Assembly (NCBI GenBank): GCA_037389465.1
Contig: JAZARR010000164.1
Location: 1,421,001-1,485,000, forward strand
DNA length: 64,000 bases
Reading direction: 5' to 3'
Origin: Baylisascaris procyonis
Taxonomy: Eukaryota; Nematoda; Chromadorea; Rhabditida; Ascarididae
Part shown: one piece after another, positions 37,779 to 48,119 of the stretch
Position numbering within the stretch: the stretch's first letter is position 1
Layout of the letters: each line of letters begins with the position of its first letter
The notes under the pieces: model-generated
What the model saw: the letters and a program-made list of their open reading frames with translations, nothing else
The model's database searches: none
What the model was told of the DNA's origin: nothing
Translations under genes and position numbers: made by a program

Positions 37779-38154
37779 TTTCCAGCTATAGAAAATGGAT
37801 TTAAATTCTTTAAAGTCATATCTCCCACGCCCCATCTTGACCAAAGAATACTCTTCAATGACATGCGGCAAGAAGTCCGACCCATTTAGTCGCAGTATGT
37901 GGCATAAAAATCACTGCTACCAGATCAGACATCATATCGCAATTCTATCAATTAATGTAGTGGTCATTTATGGAGAACCAATCATTGCTGCAACAGAACA
38001 CCTGGATTAGCAAAAAAAAAAAAAAAAAACCTAGATAGGTGAGAAAATGTACCAGAGTGACGAACATGATATGCGAATTTGCATTGTGTTATTAAAAGCT
38101 GCCGGTTCTACAAATGATACAAAAACTTTCTTCCAGTTATAGAAAATGGATTTA
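37779..38154. repeat. pair of diverged direct repeats
   Basis: TTCCAG(C/T)TATAGAAAATGGATTTA occurs at about 37780-37803 and 38131-38154 in the same orientation, with weaker similarity on both sides. The two overlapping minus-strand frames read FKSIFYSWK and YKSIFYNWK there. This is probably a fragment of a dispersed repeat, not a gene. Confidence 0.55.
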
Positions 38155-38249
38155 TAATAAAGACATAATAAAGCAAAATAAGACACTCCATTGCAAAACC
38201 GACATTTGTCCGAAGTGTTTATGAGAAAAGCACATTTTTCTAGCAAATT

Positions 38250-38263
38250 CCCCCCCCCCCCCC
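38250..38263. repeat. homopolymer C14
   Basis: Fourteen consecutive C on the plus strand. An 18-base A run lies about 220 bases to the left (38012-38029). Confidence 0.9.
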
Positions 38264-39294
38264 AAGTTTTCCTGAGAGAACAGTTACTCCTCAAAGATAA
38301 CTGAAGAAATTCAGTAAAGAAAAAACAGCATTTCACTAAAGTGAAAATGAGTGAAAGCGCACGCTTGAGAGGACGGATCGATATGTGCCTTTGCATTTTG
38401 ACAAATCAGATCTAGTGCTTGCAAAATGCACAGCAACAATGAAAAGATGCCTAATCATGCATGTCCCTACGAAACAAATCGGTACTATAAATCCTCAGCG
38501 AAAGAAATTCGTCCGACTCAAACTCAATCAATGGAAGAACATATTTCCTTGGCACATATTAAAACATTTCAATGCGTTCTTTATAGAACCTCACGAACCA
38601 CAGTAGAGTTAAGATGGGGACGGTGACTGCAGCCGGCTGAAATTATCCACGTGATTTTGAAACCAACGGAAAGAAATGAAGACAAGATGTAAATAGATGT
38701 ACGCAATGGTGAGCCATCGCCATATTGCACTCTTGCAAAAGTTTGCAAAAGTGCATAATAGGAACACAATGGGGAAAACTTCAGCTCATTGATGTGGAAA
38801 GGAAAGAGCGCAGAGATCTTCAAACAAGAAGCACGGTGTTCAATCTTGAAGAAGACGATACATCGATAAAAGATTGGAATAAATGGATTCACGATGATAA
38901 AGATTTGATCAACACATCACGCTCACAACAGAAGCGAAATTATTTGCAATTGCAATTGCATTGACATCAGGGTACACTGCTGGTTGTTAAATCAAATTGT
39001 GCAAATGATGCAAACCGCAACTAACATAGGCAAAGCTCTCTTGGGAATTTATAATTCGGGTTTGTTTTGAAACATCGATAACATTCTTCCTACTGAAGAA
39101 ATTGCATGGAACGACCAATTATTCGTAACCTACAAATCAACACTTTCAAAAATGATTTAGTTTAAAGAGCAGTTGTGGTGTAAGGGTGGCAACTTAACGC
39201 TTCAACTTAAGAAAAATGGAATCACGCTCTAGGAAAGAAGGCACTCTTGACGCTGAATACACCTCAAGATGAAAAAAAAAAGATTTCACGTAAC

Positions 39295-39798
39295 CTTTTG
39301 TTGGTAGACATCACGCACATTGACTTTGGACGATGTCTTGTTTTCAACACCGTTCGAAGCAGGTTGCGACTGGTAGTCGTGCAAGAGATGAGTGCCGGCA
39401 TGTAAATGAGGGCCGCCATTCACCTTTGATGCGTTATTCAGATGCACACCCAGATAATCCTTGGCAAAATAGCCACCATCTTGAAGCACAAGTGCCGATG
39501 ATGGCAGTTGAAGTGCGCTTATAAAGAGAGAATTGTAACGTTTCCGCTGCACCAAATTCGAAACACGCAATACGTCCGGCGAACATGCATCTTTGTTCGC
39601 TAGCGATTCACTCAGTTCGTTCAAGTTCGGCAGGCTCCGTACTCGTTTCAACGTTTGACGTGTTACCAAAAAGCGGCGGCGCGGTTTTGAGGTACGTGTT
39701 CGACGCACTTTCTTGAACGAGCGGGAGAAAGCTAGGAGTGCGGCTCCAGGATCCGCTGCATTTGCGAATCGCGTAGTACGCATATGTCTCGTATGCAT
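39295..39798 (-). CDS. unassigned coding exon, possible 5' (isoform-specific) exon of unc-13
   Basis: A 168-codon open segment, the longest non-repetitive frame in the window, and clearly richer in G+C than its flanks, like the secure unc-13 exons. It begins at an ATG (39798) with MHTRHMRTTRFANAADPG, has a strongly basic stretch (FKKVRRTRTSKPRRRF, then LKRVRSLPNLNELSES), a middle with RVSNLVQRKRYNSLF and a His/Asn-rich end reading VNVRDVYQQK. It stops at a possible donor AAAG|GTTACG in phase 0, which would join in frame to unc-13 exon a (phase 0). The open frame extends further 5' to 39846, so the start could instead be an acceptor. No family domain is recognised. Membership in unc-13 rests on strand, order and phase. 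Confidence 0.55.
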
Positions 39799-40212
39799 CC
39801 TCAAAGCGCACTTGCAATATAATAGGCCAGTAAGCCAACCCGCCAATAAACTGGTGACGCTAGAATACTTTCGTATGTTGCTTTACATGAGTGCACATAA
39901 GTTGATTGTTCGTTCTATGGAAATATCGTTTAAGCCTCATAAAACGCCAACAGTTTCTAAGTAACACCTGGTGAAAACCAAGTGTTCCAATACTCGAATA
40001 ATAAGACGGCAGAAGATGAAAATTCCGTTGAAAGCAGTTTGGATATTTGAACACTTTGCAGCGAATGTTGACGGCAGATTTCTGATGCGCAATATAAATC
40101 AACCTCGAATGAAATAGTTTTCGTCAAATTGAATATCTCTTATGCAGGTAATAATTGCGCACTGGTGAATAAGAATAAATTAGATATGAAGCCGAAGAAG
40201 TGAAGTTGTGAA

Positions 40213-40434
40213 TTAATCGCTGCAATAGCTTGAATATGTGTTTTCGGTGAGTATTGCTGATATTAATAACCAGATGACATGAAGTAACATCAACTCACAT
40301 AGCACACTGCAAATAGCCCATAAAGCGGAAATGAATCGATGACAGACGAATAACGCTTCGGTAATTGGTATTAAGACGAAATCGGCAAAAATATCCTGAA
40401 GAATTCGTTGAAATACAAAACGCATTTCCTTCAT
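40213..40434 (-). CDS. hydrophobic small ORF (doubtful)
   Basis: 73 codons with a long apolar stretch (ALWAICSVLCELMLLHVIWL) that would make one or two membrane helices. It lies 14 bases downstream of, and in a different frame from, the hydrophobic ORF at 40449-40667. An overlapping frame is also open behind a possible acceptor TTTTCCAG near 40470, so a spliced reading is conceivable. No family recognised. AT-rich DNA often gives apolar frames by chance. Confidence 0.15.
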   Translation of the reverse strand: MKEMRFVFQRILQDIFADFVLIPITEALFVCHRFISALWAICSVLCELMLLHVIWLLISAILTENTYSSYCSD

Positions 40435-40448
40435 TTTCTTTCACGTGG

Positions 40449-40667
40449 TCAATCATAGTACTCCTGGAAAACTGAATATGACATTACGGTGATAACAAGT
40501 AATGTGGAAATTATAATGCCATAAATCATCGTGCCATTAGCCAACAGCATCGAAGACTCAACTCTGAGAAGTGAGGTAAAAAGCAGTTCCCTATTTCTAC
40601 TCCGATTCGAAAAATTGAAGACAATGGTGAAAACAACGAGCAATATGAACAGTAGAAAAATTTGCAC
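40449..40667 (-). CDS. hydrophobic small ORF, two predicted membrane segments (doubtful)
   Basis: 72 codons starting MQIFLLFILLVVFTIVF, then a polar stretch with RSRNREL, then a second apolar segment (MIYGIIISTLLVITVM) ending EYYD. The shape is that of a small two-pass membrane protein or one exon of a receptor. There is no homology I recognise and no clear splice context. Confidence 0.15.
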   Translation of the reverse strand: MQIFLLFILLVVFTIVFNFSNRSRNRELLFTSLLRVESSMLLANGTMIYGIIISTLLVITVMSYSVFQEYYD

Positions 40668-41892
40668 AAGTATACCTAAAATGCTCAGTAAGGATCATAC
40701 GGCAAAGAATGCAGCGTTCCATTACTGAGTGCGTTAAACATCGTTATCGCAGTGAGATTAATTGAGAACATTCCTTTGTGGAATCCGGATTCTGAATGAA
40801 ATTTGCATTCCATCCGAATTCAGTGTTCAGGCTAAGAAGAACAATTCGCAAACATATGCACACCAGAATTCTTTCTAAGCGGGTCGAAAGTTGCATTAGA
40901 GGTGTTATCAAGTGATACGAGTAAATGACCGTATTCTTAGAACGTATCGACCAGTGTAATGGATGTTATTCAACTGAATCACACATTGATTCATGGCATT
41001 CATATGCGGAAGTGCTGGCCGTTTCACTTGCTTCCAACTGGGAAAAATGCTGCTCTGTTATTGACCAAACAAATCAAATACCGAAACTCAAACCTCATTC
41101 GCTCCCCCCTCTTCCCCGCCTCCTCCTCACTATGCAGATATCAGTTAACTTCAGTCATTCCATTGCTCCATTCGACCGCAACAAATATCCGCGATAACGA
41201 GGGTGATAAATAAGGAAGTTTGATGCAGTTACTAGAAACAGCTAAAATTAATGGAACACTGCAAAATTGCATATACATTATCAATTTATAGAGGAGAGAT
41301 CTTTCATTGAGTATGACTGACAACGTTAACTGCTTGTATCGGTAAAGCAGTTCCAATCCCCACCACGGGAAGCTTCAGGAGTAAAGACATGATAAACACT
41401 TTTGCTTTCATAAAACGCAATGAGCAGGGTAGGTGATTGAAATAGCAGATTATCTACATATCCGACAATACCAATGAGCAATAACAAAATATGGATTATA
41501 GCTTTTGTTACACAACAACAGAGTGGTCAGTAGTGTTCATTCGACGGTAGCAAATCGGGGGTTTTCGTTGGTCTTTTCGTTCCTCATGTCACTATCGTGG
41601 CATAAAATCCACTAGTGCGATGCTATTCTATCGAAACGATAATTTTCAAAGCTTTTTTTGAAGGTTGCAAAAGCATAGCAAAATTGCAGCGAACAAATAA
41701 ATTTGTGGTGCACTGTGACACAGCACAAAGTGAAGGCACCAGCAAGTGCGTATTGAGGAAACTGAAGGTGGTAGTGAAGACCACCACTAGTAAATTCATA
41801 GGGCCAAGGTGAAAGCAAAGGGGAAGGGAGTGGATAGGGATATAATCACCGGGTAAGAAAATTGATAATGATGTGCAAAGCGAATGTAGGTA

Positions 41893-42060
41893 GCATGATA
41901 AATATATGAAAGACGACGGATAGCGGAAATGAATTACCGGCACATAGCCAAATGGATGAAATGCGCATAAAGCAACAAAGCAGCCGTGACAGCAAGAAGG
42001 TTGTTAGCTGGATGGTGAGGGACGACTGCTCTCACCCCTATAGCCGTCCGCCCGGTCTGC
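41893..42060 (+). CDS. coding-like plus-strand segment, unassigned
   Basis: A GC-richer patch open on the plus strand, reading NELPAHSQMDEMRIKQQSSR then DSKKVVSWMVRDDCSHPYSR, ending at TGA after LPESN. A GTGAGG that could be a donor follows SWM. Composition looks coding, but there is no clear acceptor, start or family. Confidence 0.2.
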
Positions 42061-42300
42061 CTGAGAGCAATTGAAAGGAATGTCGCGCTACTCAATCCTT
42101 GCCACAGCTTCTAATCGACGCCCCTAGCTCACTCTGAACGCTCATTCATCAATTCAATTGCACCTCTCGAATGTCTCTTATAAACATTCATCATTCCCGG
42201 ACCGCGCAACTCATTGTGCCTCCATTTAAGTAGCAATTTATACTTGCAACAGCACAACATGTCACCACTGTAAAAGGTAGGAAATCATTGTTTAGCTCAC

Positions 42301-42477
42301 CTGACCCCAAACAGGCCAGTCTGCTGGGCATTACACAGACACGCCTTGGCTATTAAGAGGAGGATCTCTTTTATATGAGCCGCATTATGATTTATTGATG
42401 AAACTGTGCTTATTTGTTGAAGGGCTGACGTCGGCACATTGGAAAGCGTTTTTGTAATATTCCGACTATTTTTGTCA
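42301..42477 (-). CDS. predicted internal exon, unassigned
   Basis: 177 nt flanked by a long pyrimidine tract ending TCGCTTAG (acceptor) and a strong donor TCAG|GTGAGC. In the frame open through both sites it reads DKNSRNITKTLSNVPTSALQ, then ISTVSSINHNAAHIKEILLL and IAKACLCNAQQTGLFGV (phases 1 to 2). It could be a further 5' exon of unc-13 or of a neighbour. I recognise no domain. A competing frame over 42410-42658 encodes an N-terminal apolar segment followed by a Ser/Pro-rich run, so only one of the two can be real. Confidence 0.3.
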
Positions 42478-42658
42478 CTAAGCGAGGGTCCGAGGGAGCG
42501 GGATGGGAGAGGGTGGAGGGAAGGGTGGGAGGGGGTGGAGTGGAGGATGACCACGGTGTTCTGCCTTTATATTCTCCGAGCGTGACGAACCAGTAAGCCA
42601 CTCCTATCAAGGTGACAACTGCTTTCAAAAAATAACCACAACAAGATGATCGCTGCAA
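42410..42658 (-). CDS. alternative ORF with N-terminal membrane anchor and Ser/Pro-rich stem (doubtful)
   Basis: 82 codons: MQRSSCCGYFLKAVVTLIGV then AYWFVTLGEYKG, giving one apolar helix near residues 10-29, followed by SSSTPPPPTLPS. That resembles the anchor and stem of a type II Golgi protein. The Pro/Ser run is dictated by a pyrimidine tract, and the frame conflicts with the better-spliced exon at 42301-42477. Confidence 0.12.
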   Translation of the reverse strand: MQRSSCCGYFLKAVVTLIGVAYWFVTLGEYKGRTPWSSSTPPPPTLPSTLSHPAPSDPRLVTKIVGILQKRFPMCRRQPFNK

Positions 42659-45433
42659 GAGCTAAGGTTGGAAACAAGAACTAAAATTTCGACATCCTTT
42701 TTCAAAACTCTAATCAAACAGATTACGAAAATAAGTGTTTATAATGAAACCTGTCCTTGGATGAAACAGGTGGACTCCCCATCCGTCAACTCACTTGTAA
42801 GCGTCCCTGAAGCTGACATTACTATATTACTAATCGTTTGGTTCGTATATCTGCTAACACTCAGATCTCCTCCAAAATCGGTCCACATTACATAAGCAGC
42901 GCAGCTTTCTGACACCTAGCTTTCGAAGTGGATTAAACGTATAACGTGTTCTTAACAAATGCTGTTTCGTATTACTTACTTTTGAGTTATTCGCAACTTT
43001 GATGCGAAAGGTGGTATTTTGATCGACACAGAAAACAACGAAATGGCAAATTCAAATCTTGGATTCAGTACAGCAGTTCGAATATAAGGAAGGGTGGAGC
43101 TTTGCATGAAATACTAATTAAGGGGATGTCAAGAACAGCAATCTCAATTCTAGGTTCTCGTTGCAAAAAGTACAAGGATAAAAATTGCAATGGAAGAAAA
43201 TATGTGTATCGGCTGTTCGATTGAATGTGCAATACTCTGAAAAAGCCAATCAAGAGGTACCGCTTGGAGCAATCATATTACGAAACAGTTTAGCTGATGC
43301 GAATCTATGCATTCAATTATACATCAGAGCAGTAATTTCATGCCAATAACAGCCTTAGGACAGACATCTTAATAACAGATCATCGAGGCTATTGTTCAGA
43401 CTGTATTCAGAAAGGTTCTTCGATGTGACGACGAGATGACAGCCACTTTCACCTGACTATTAAGGAAACGAGGGCATATGGGAATATTAATCAGCAATTA
43501 AGAGCACTTCAGTTTGCTTAGGAGAACTCAGGTAAACTGTCTGTTTGAGAAGGAAAGAGAACGTCTTAGAAGGTGTGTTGTAAGTATATTTTCACAACTT
43601 TGCAGCGAATTAAAAGCGATGTTGACTGGAGGGCCTCACAAACTGTCTAAATTGTTCCTAGATTACCCCCTCCTCCGTTAAATTCGGTATGTTTCATTCG
43701 ATTAAGGAACTGATCACCAGCGATGCTTTCATCCAATGAATGTATAAATTTTTATTTCTGGAAATGTACGCTGTTTACTCACCGATGAAAGGATGAACAA
43801 ATAAAGAAATAGTAGTCCCAGTGCGCACTTAGGTGCTTTTTTAAGTAAATGTAAAAAAGTAAGTTTCTATTTTTCCCTAAATTCAATGAAAAATGCAATG
43901 GTCTTCTTCAAAATTTCCATTATCCTCATTAACCTTTAAACGTTTGACAGAACAGTGGTGTTTATTTGACAAGCACGAGAAAATTTTTTCAACGATGCTG
44001 AAAGTTGGTATGAATAACATCGGGAGGACTCTAAATCGCATTCGTGCTTTCCTCATTGTTTCACCAAAGTTTTCGACGATTCGTAATGCTATCATCATTA
44101 ATCCAGTCTTAATTCTATAATACTCCAAAAATTTTTTTCCCTACTTTGCTTCCCTCAAAATACACGGCCAACTAATTCATGTACGGCAATGACATCAGGC
44201 ATGAAAAAAGAACGGGAACGCATTTGTATGATAATATGAAATGAACTGTTCCAATAAGAATGCAATCTTGTTTTACAAGAGAGGGTATATTTATCACCTT
44301 ACTAAACCGCTAGTGAATCAATTATTAGGTATTTGGAGTCATTCGAGTGCTCAAAGAAGCGACTGTCAAAATGACTTAGACGATTGTTGATAGGTATAAC
44401 GAAAGCTGTTATGTTGAAACAGCGACGGGGTGACCTAGTTTATAGAATCGAAAACGCCATAACGAAACTTGCAAAGATGTTTGCAGCGTCCCATGTCTTT
44501 AGGGGAAGGCACAACAATAAATAAGAAGCTAAGATGTGCTAAGTGGAAATGGAATTCGTTTTCAATAAGCCATGATCCACCTCTTTCACAAGTTGCCCTT
44601 AAAAGTAAAATGTGCAAAACGATGCCCATATTTCAACTGACTCAGCAGTCTCATTACACAAACTTCACAGCTCTTACACAAAAGATTCGTTGTCCCGGAT
44701 AAAATGAAGGCCCAATAAATATACCGTAAAACTTACATGATTTTCTTTTCGTTTTAAAATGTCTAGAAGTCTTTCGAAGTTGATGGATGAACCGAGCAGC
44801 GTTATAAGAGATTATCATGTCATCAATATTAGTGCAATAAATTTCATGGGACTAACTTCAGCAGTTTCATGACTGACACTGCCTGATAGACAGACGGGCA
44901 GAGGAGACTCAAGCATTCGCATAGATGCACAGACGTCCTTATAATGCACTTTCCCAAAGCATAGAAATGCATAAATACGGATCAGCGGTGAGATATAAGG
45001 ACGGCATGCTAATTAAGTCGGTGCAAAGAAACAACAGCAAATCATTCGATTCACAGAACCGCTTAAAGTCTCGCATCGAGAATAAAACCGTAGGATTCGC
45101 AGAGTGTAATTTAAAAAAGAGGAAACGACATTAGGCTGCGGCTCTTCACTTTAACATACTGTGAGCATTTTTGCGACTATCATCTCCTTTAAACTTGGCG
45201 ACCTTTTTCATTTTATTGCTATGTATTTTTTACTTTGCTATGAATCCATTACAACCATGTTTTTGCTTACCTTGCAATCGTAGGTTCTCGATATCTAAAG
45301 TAAAAAGACGCAATTGATGGAAGTTATAGCTCAGCAGTGCTTTGTAGCAGCGAGAAAAAATTGAAATTAGAAAGCGCAACATCTAAGAGCGTCTTTGAAA
45401 ACGAAATGCGGTGAAGGCAATAGAGTAAATGTT

Positions 45434-45459
45434 GTCGGGGTGCCATCGATTCCCCCGAC
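45434..45459. repeat. GC-rich hairpin, 7-bp stem, 12-nt loop
   Basis: GTCGGGG (45434-45440) pairs with CCCCGAC (45453-45459). A stem this GC-rich is unusual in this AT-rich surrounding. No tRNA or known RNA fold was recognised around it. Confidence 0.5.
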
Positions 45460-47912
45460 GAACACAGATATGTTATAGTCGAAAGGAGATTGAAGCATCG
45501 AAACTGCACACACTAAGAATAACCATCCGACAACAACCGCTTGGTTACTGGCAGAAGAATCAACGATGAACTACCCAAGTTTATTTCCAAACAGAAATCG
45601 TTTCCAATATACACCAAGGCAATCTAACGTCACTTCTTTTCTATAACAGGAGTCTTTCAACACTTCTCCCTTAGATTAACGTATTAACATCCTTGATAGA
45701 CGTTGTGATGAAAAAACCTCAACTACTAAAAAATGATGATGAATGAGAGGGCGCGTAGGTCCTTCAACTATCGTACCATCTTCACTTCTCAAATCGATGT
45801 AAAAAATAAACAAATCAAGCTTGGGAGCAATTGCAACACAAAATGAATGAATTTCTCGCAACTTTGGAACTTCATGAACAAGCAGAAAAACTCGATATAA
45901 CAGCGTAAAAATGCTTTAAGAATATTGAAGCATTACTGCAAATGTTAAAATATTCATTCTCTACTACGCGAAGACAAATAAATACCACGTATGCTAGAGC
46001 AGTATCAAATAATCATTATTAGTTCATTTTAACTGACCAGCCAATGAAACCCTAAACACTCTTTCTTTTTTAAATTATTGAACCGATTAAGGTGCCAAGT
46101 CAAACCGAATAAAGCGACGATTTGTCGCTTAAACTGACCGCTATTCTTCCAGAAATTACCACATCGTTTAAATCACTTGTAATTTTTGAGAATTTCGCCG
46201 CAACTTTCAAACATTCATGTAAAGTTGAATAAAAATGGGATATCGCTAACTGTGCCATTCGCAAAAAAACCAAAACAGTAGTAAAATTATACGGCTGACT
46301 TGAGAAACTGCTTCAATATAGCACGAAGTTTGGGATGTGTCAATTTAAAATTTAGCGATCAAAGTGGTATATATTGGCGGCTTAGCAGACAGCTAGACAG
46401 GTAGCGATGACATACCCAGGTTGATCATATGTCTATAATTGCCGTTTTCAACACGGCAAATTTTCTATACTACGAACCAACTTTTCCGGATGGAAAACGA
46501 AGAAAATTCCCTGAATTTATTGCAATTTTGTCAACACCCAGAAATCCGAAATTAATGAGGAAGTTGACCACTAAAAAGTGCATCGAAATTAAGGAAATGA
46601 GAAAAACTACTATAGGATAAGAAATCCCATTATGCATTTTCAAAATCAAAGTTGAAGCAAAGTAAGTTGTTTCAATATCGCACTGTATGAGGAACAATGT
46701 CGTACTAAGGTTGCAAGAGAAAGAGTTTCCAAAAAAGCATAACTGAAATTGCGAAAAATTTAATTTTCGCTTATCAAGAAAGTGAACTGAAATTTCAGTA
46801 GAATCCAGAAATGCACACATAAAAACGAAACAAAACATATATAGTTGGAATTCCAACATTATGGAAACCGAATCCCATTGGATTTTAAATTAGAAAACAA
46901 TAAAATTTTTCTGGGCAATAAACGAATGTCATTGCAGATACGTTGCAAGTCTTACTTTACGGATCGAAATCTCCAATTAGTTAATCTATTTGAAAGAGGT
47001 GTCTTACGTATGGCACACATATAATCTGTTATTCTAATAGCGCACAATGGCAGACGTTTAATGCGACACTGCAGACTGGCGCTTACTGGGAAGCCTCAAA
47101 ATAGCATAGATAATATTGTCCGCTCTGCCAACAGTGTTATTGTTTTTCAATTCAAATGACATTATAAAATTGTCAGCCGCATTGTATACAATAAAATCAA
47201 ACGGTAAACGATTAAATAATATATATCGGTGCAGTTCGAAACGAACATCCTAGTGAATGTTTCGGGGCATAGAATGAGAATCTCTTGCACTTGATTTCTT
47301 AATGCACGCTAGATGAGTCTGCAGTATCTGATAAGGGAAAATGCCAGTGGTGAACAAGAATATTCAGCATAGTCAATATTAGAGTGCCCATCTGCTTCAA
47401 ATGTCACGTCTTTGTAATAAAATTAATGCAATTTAGTTATTTTCTTCGAGTTCAACGAATTCCCGAGAAAAAATCGCTTTTGCAACACAGTTACGTCGTT
47501 TAGCTGATGAACAATTGTACAGGTGCAGCGATCATTTGAAAATGACTGGCCCGTAATAAAGAACGATTAGCAACAGACATTTGAAAATCTAAATAAATTT
47601 CATCAATAAAAAAAATCAGCAAATCTTTTGTTTCAGACGCGTAATTAAAAAAAACAAACAAACAAAACAAAACATTTATCTCACTTATCAAAACACCGTA
47701 AATAACTTAAGGTGATATTTAGGGACTCCGGAATGGTGATATTAAAACGCTTATATATATGAAAAATAACGTCATAACACTTATAAGGCAGATAAAACGA
47801 AACAGAATCGTCGATTTAAGTGCAAGCTGGCAAAGAAAAGCCCAATATTTGAAGAGTTTCGGAGGGATCAACTGTTCAAATAAACAGCTCTTCGTGTCGT
47901 GCAAAGCATTCC

Positions 47913-48119
47913 ATGAAAACTAATTTGCTTAAAGGTTATCGTTTCAGAACCACGAATGAGATGAAACCCGTTCGAGGTAAAACAACATCTAATATGCAAA
48001 GACACAAGGCATCGAATACAAAAATTTTTAGTCGATTCCTGAGAAGTGAAATGGGTGTCTTCAATAGCGATAAAGAGAATTATGCCTTCTCGCAAGCTGC
48101 ATCTGCTGCAATGGAATAG
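47913..48119 (+). CDS. short ORF with coding-like composition (doubtful)
   Basis: 68 codons ending KENYAFSQAASAAME, with MQRHKASNTKIFSRFLRSEM in the middle. An acceptor-like CGTTTCAG lies inside it near 47947, so it might be the tail of an exon. No domain recognised. Confidence 0.15.
   Translation: MKTNLLKGYRFRTTNEMKPVRGKTTSNMQRHKASNTKIFSRFLRSEMGVFNSDKENYAFSQAASAAME

Larger units (their letters stand above)
31177..39294. other. noncoding stretch upstream of unc-13 exon a
   Basis: It is intron sequence if the 39.3-39.8 kb exon belongs to unc-13, otherwise partly intergenic. It contains two AT microsatellites, a 44-bp tandem duplication, a TTTA microsatellite, a 14-base C run, an 18-base A run, a short palindrome at 34429-34444 and a diverged repeat pair. 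No exon with UNC-13 similarity was found in it. Confidence 0.6.
39799..42300. other. mostly noncoding stretch
   Basis: AT-rich. It includes the two hydrophobic ORFs at 40213-40667 and a coding-like plus-strand segment near 41893-42060, listed separately. Otherwise nothing recognised. If the 39.3-39.8 kb segment is a first exon, its promoter would be at the left of this stretch. Confidence 0.4.

Noticed and set aside
46470..46859. 129-codon minus-strand ORF rich in Phe/Leu/Ile
   Set aside because: Composition is that expected of antisense AT-rich DNA. No motif, start context or splice signals.
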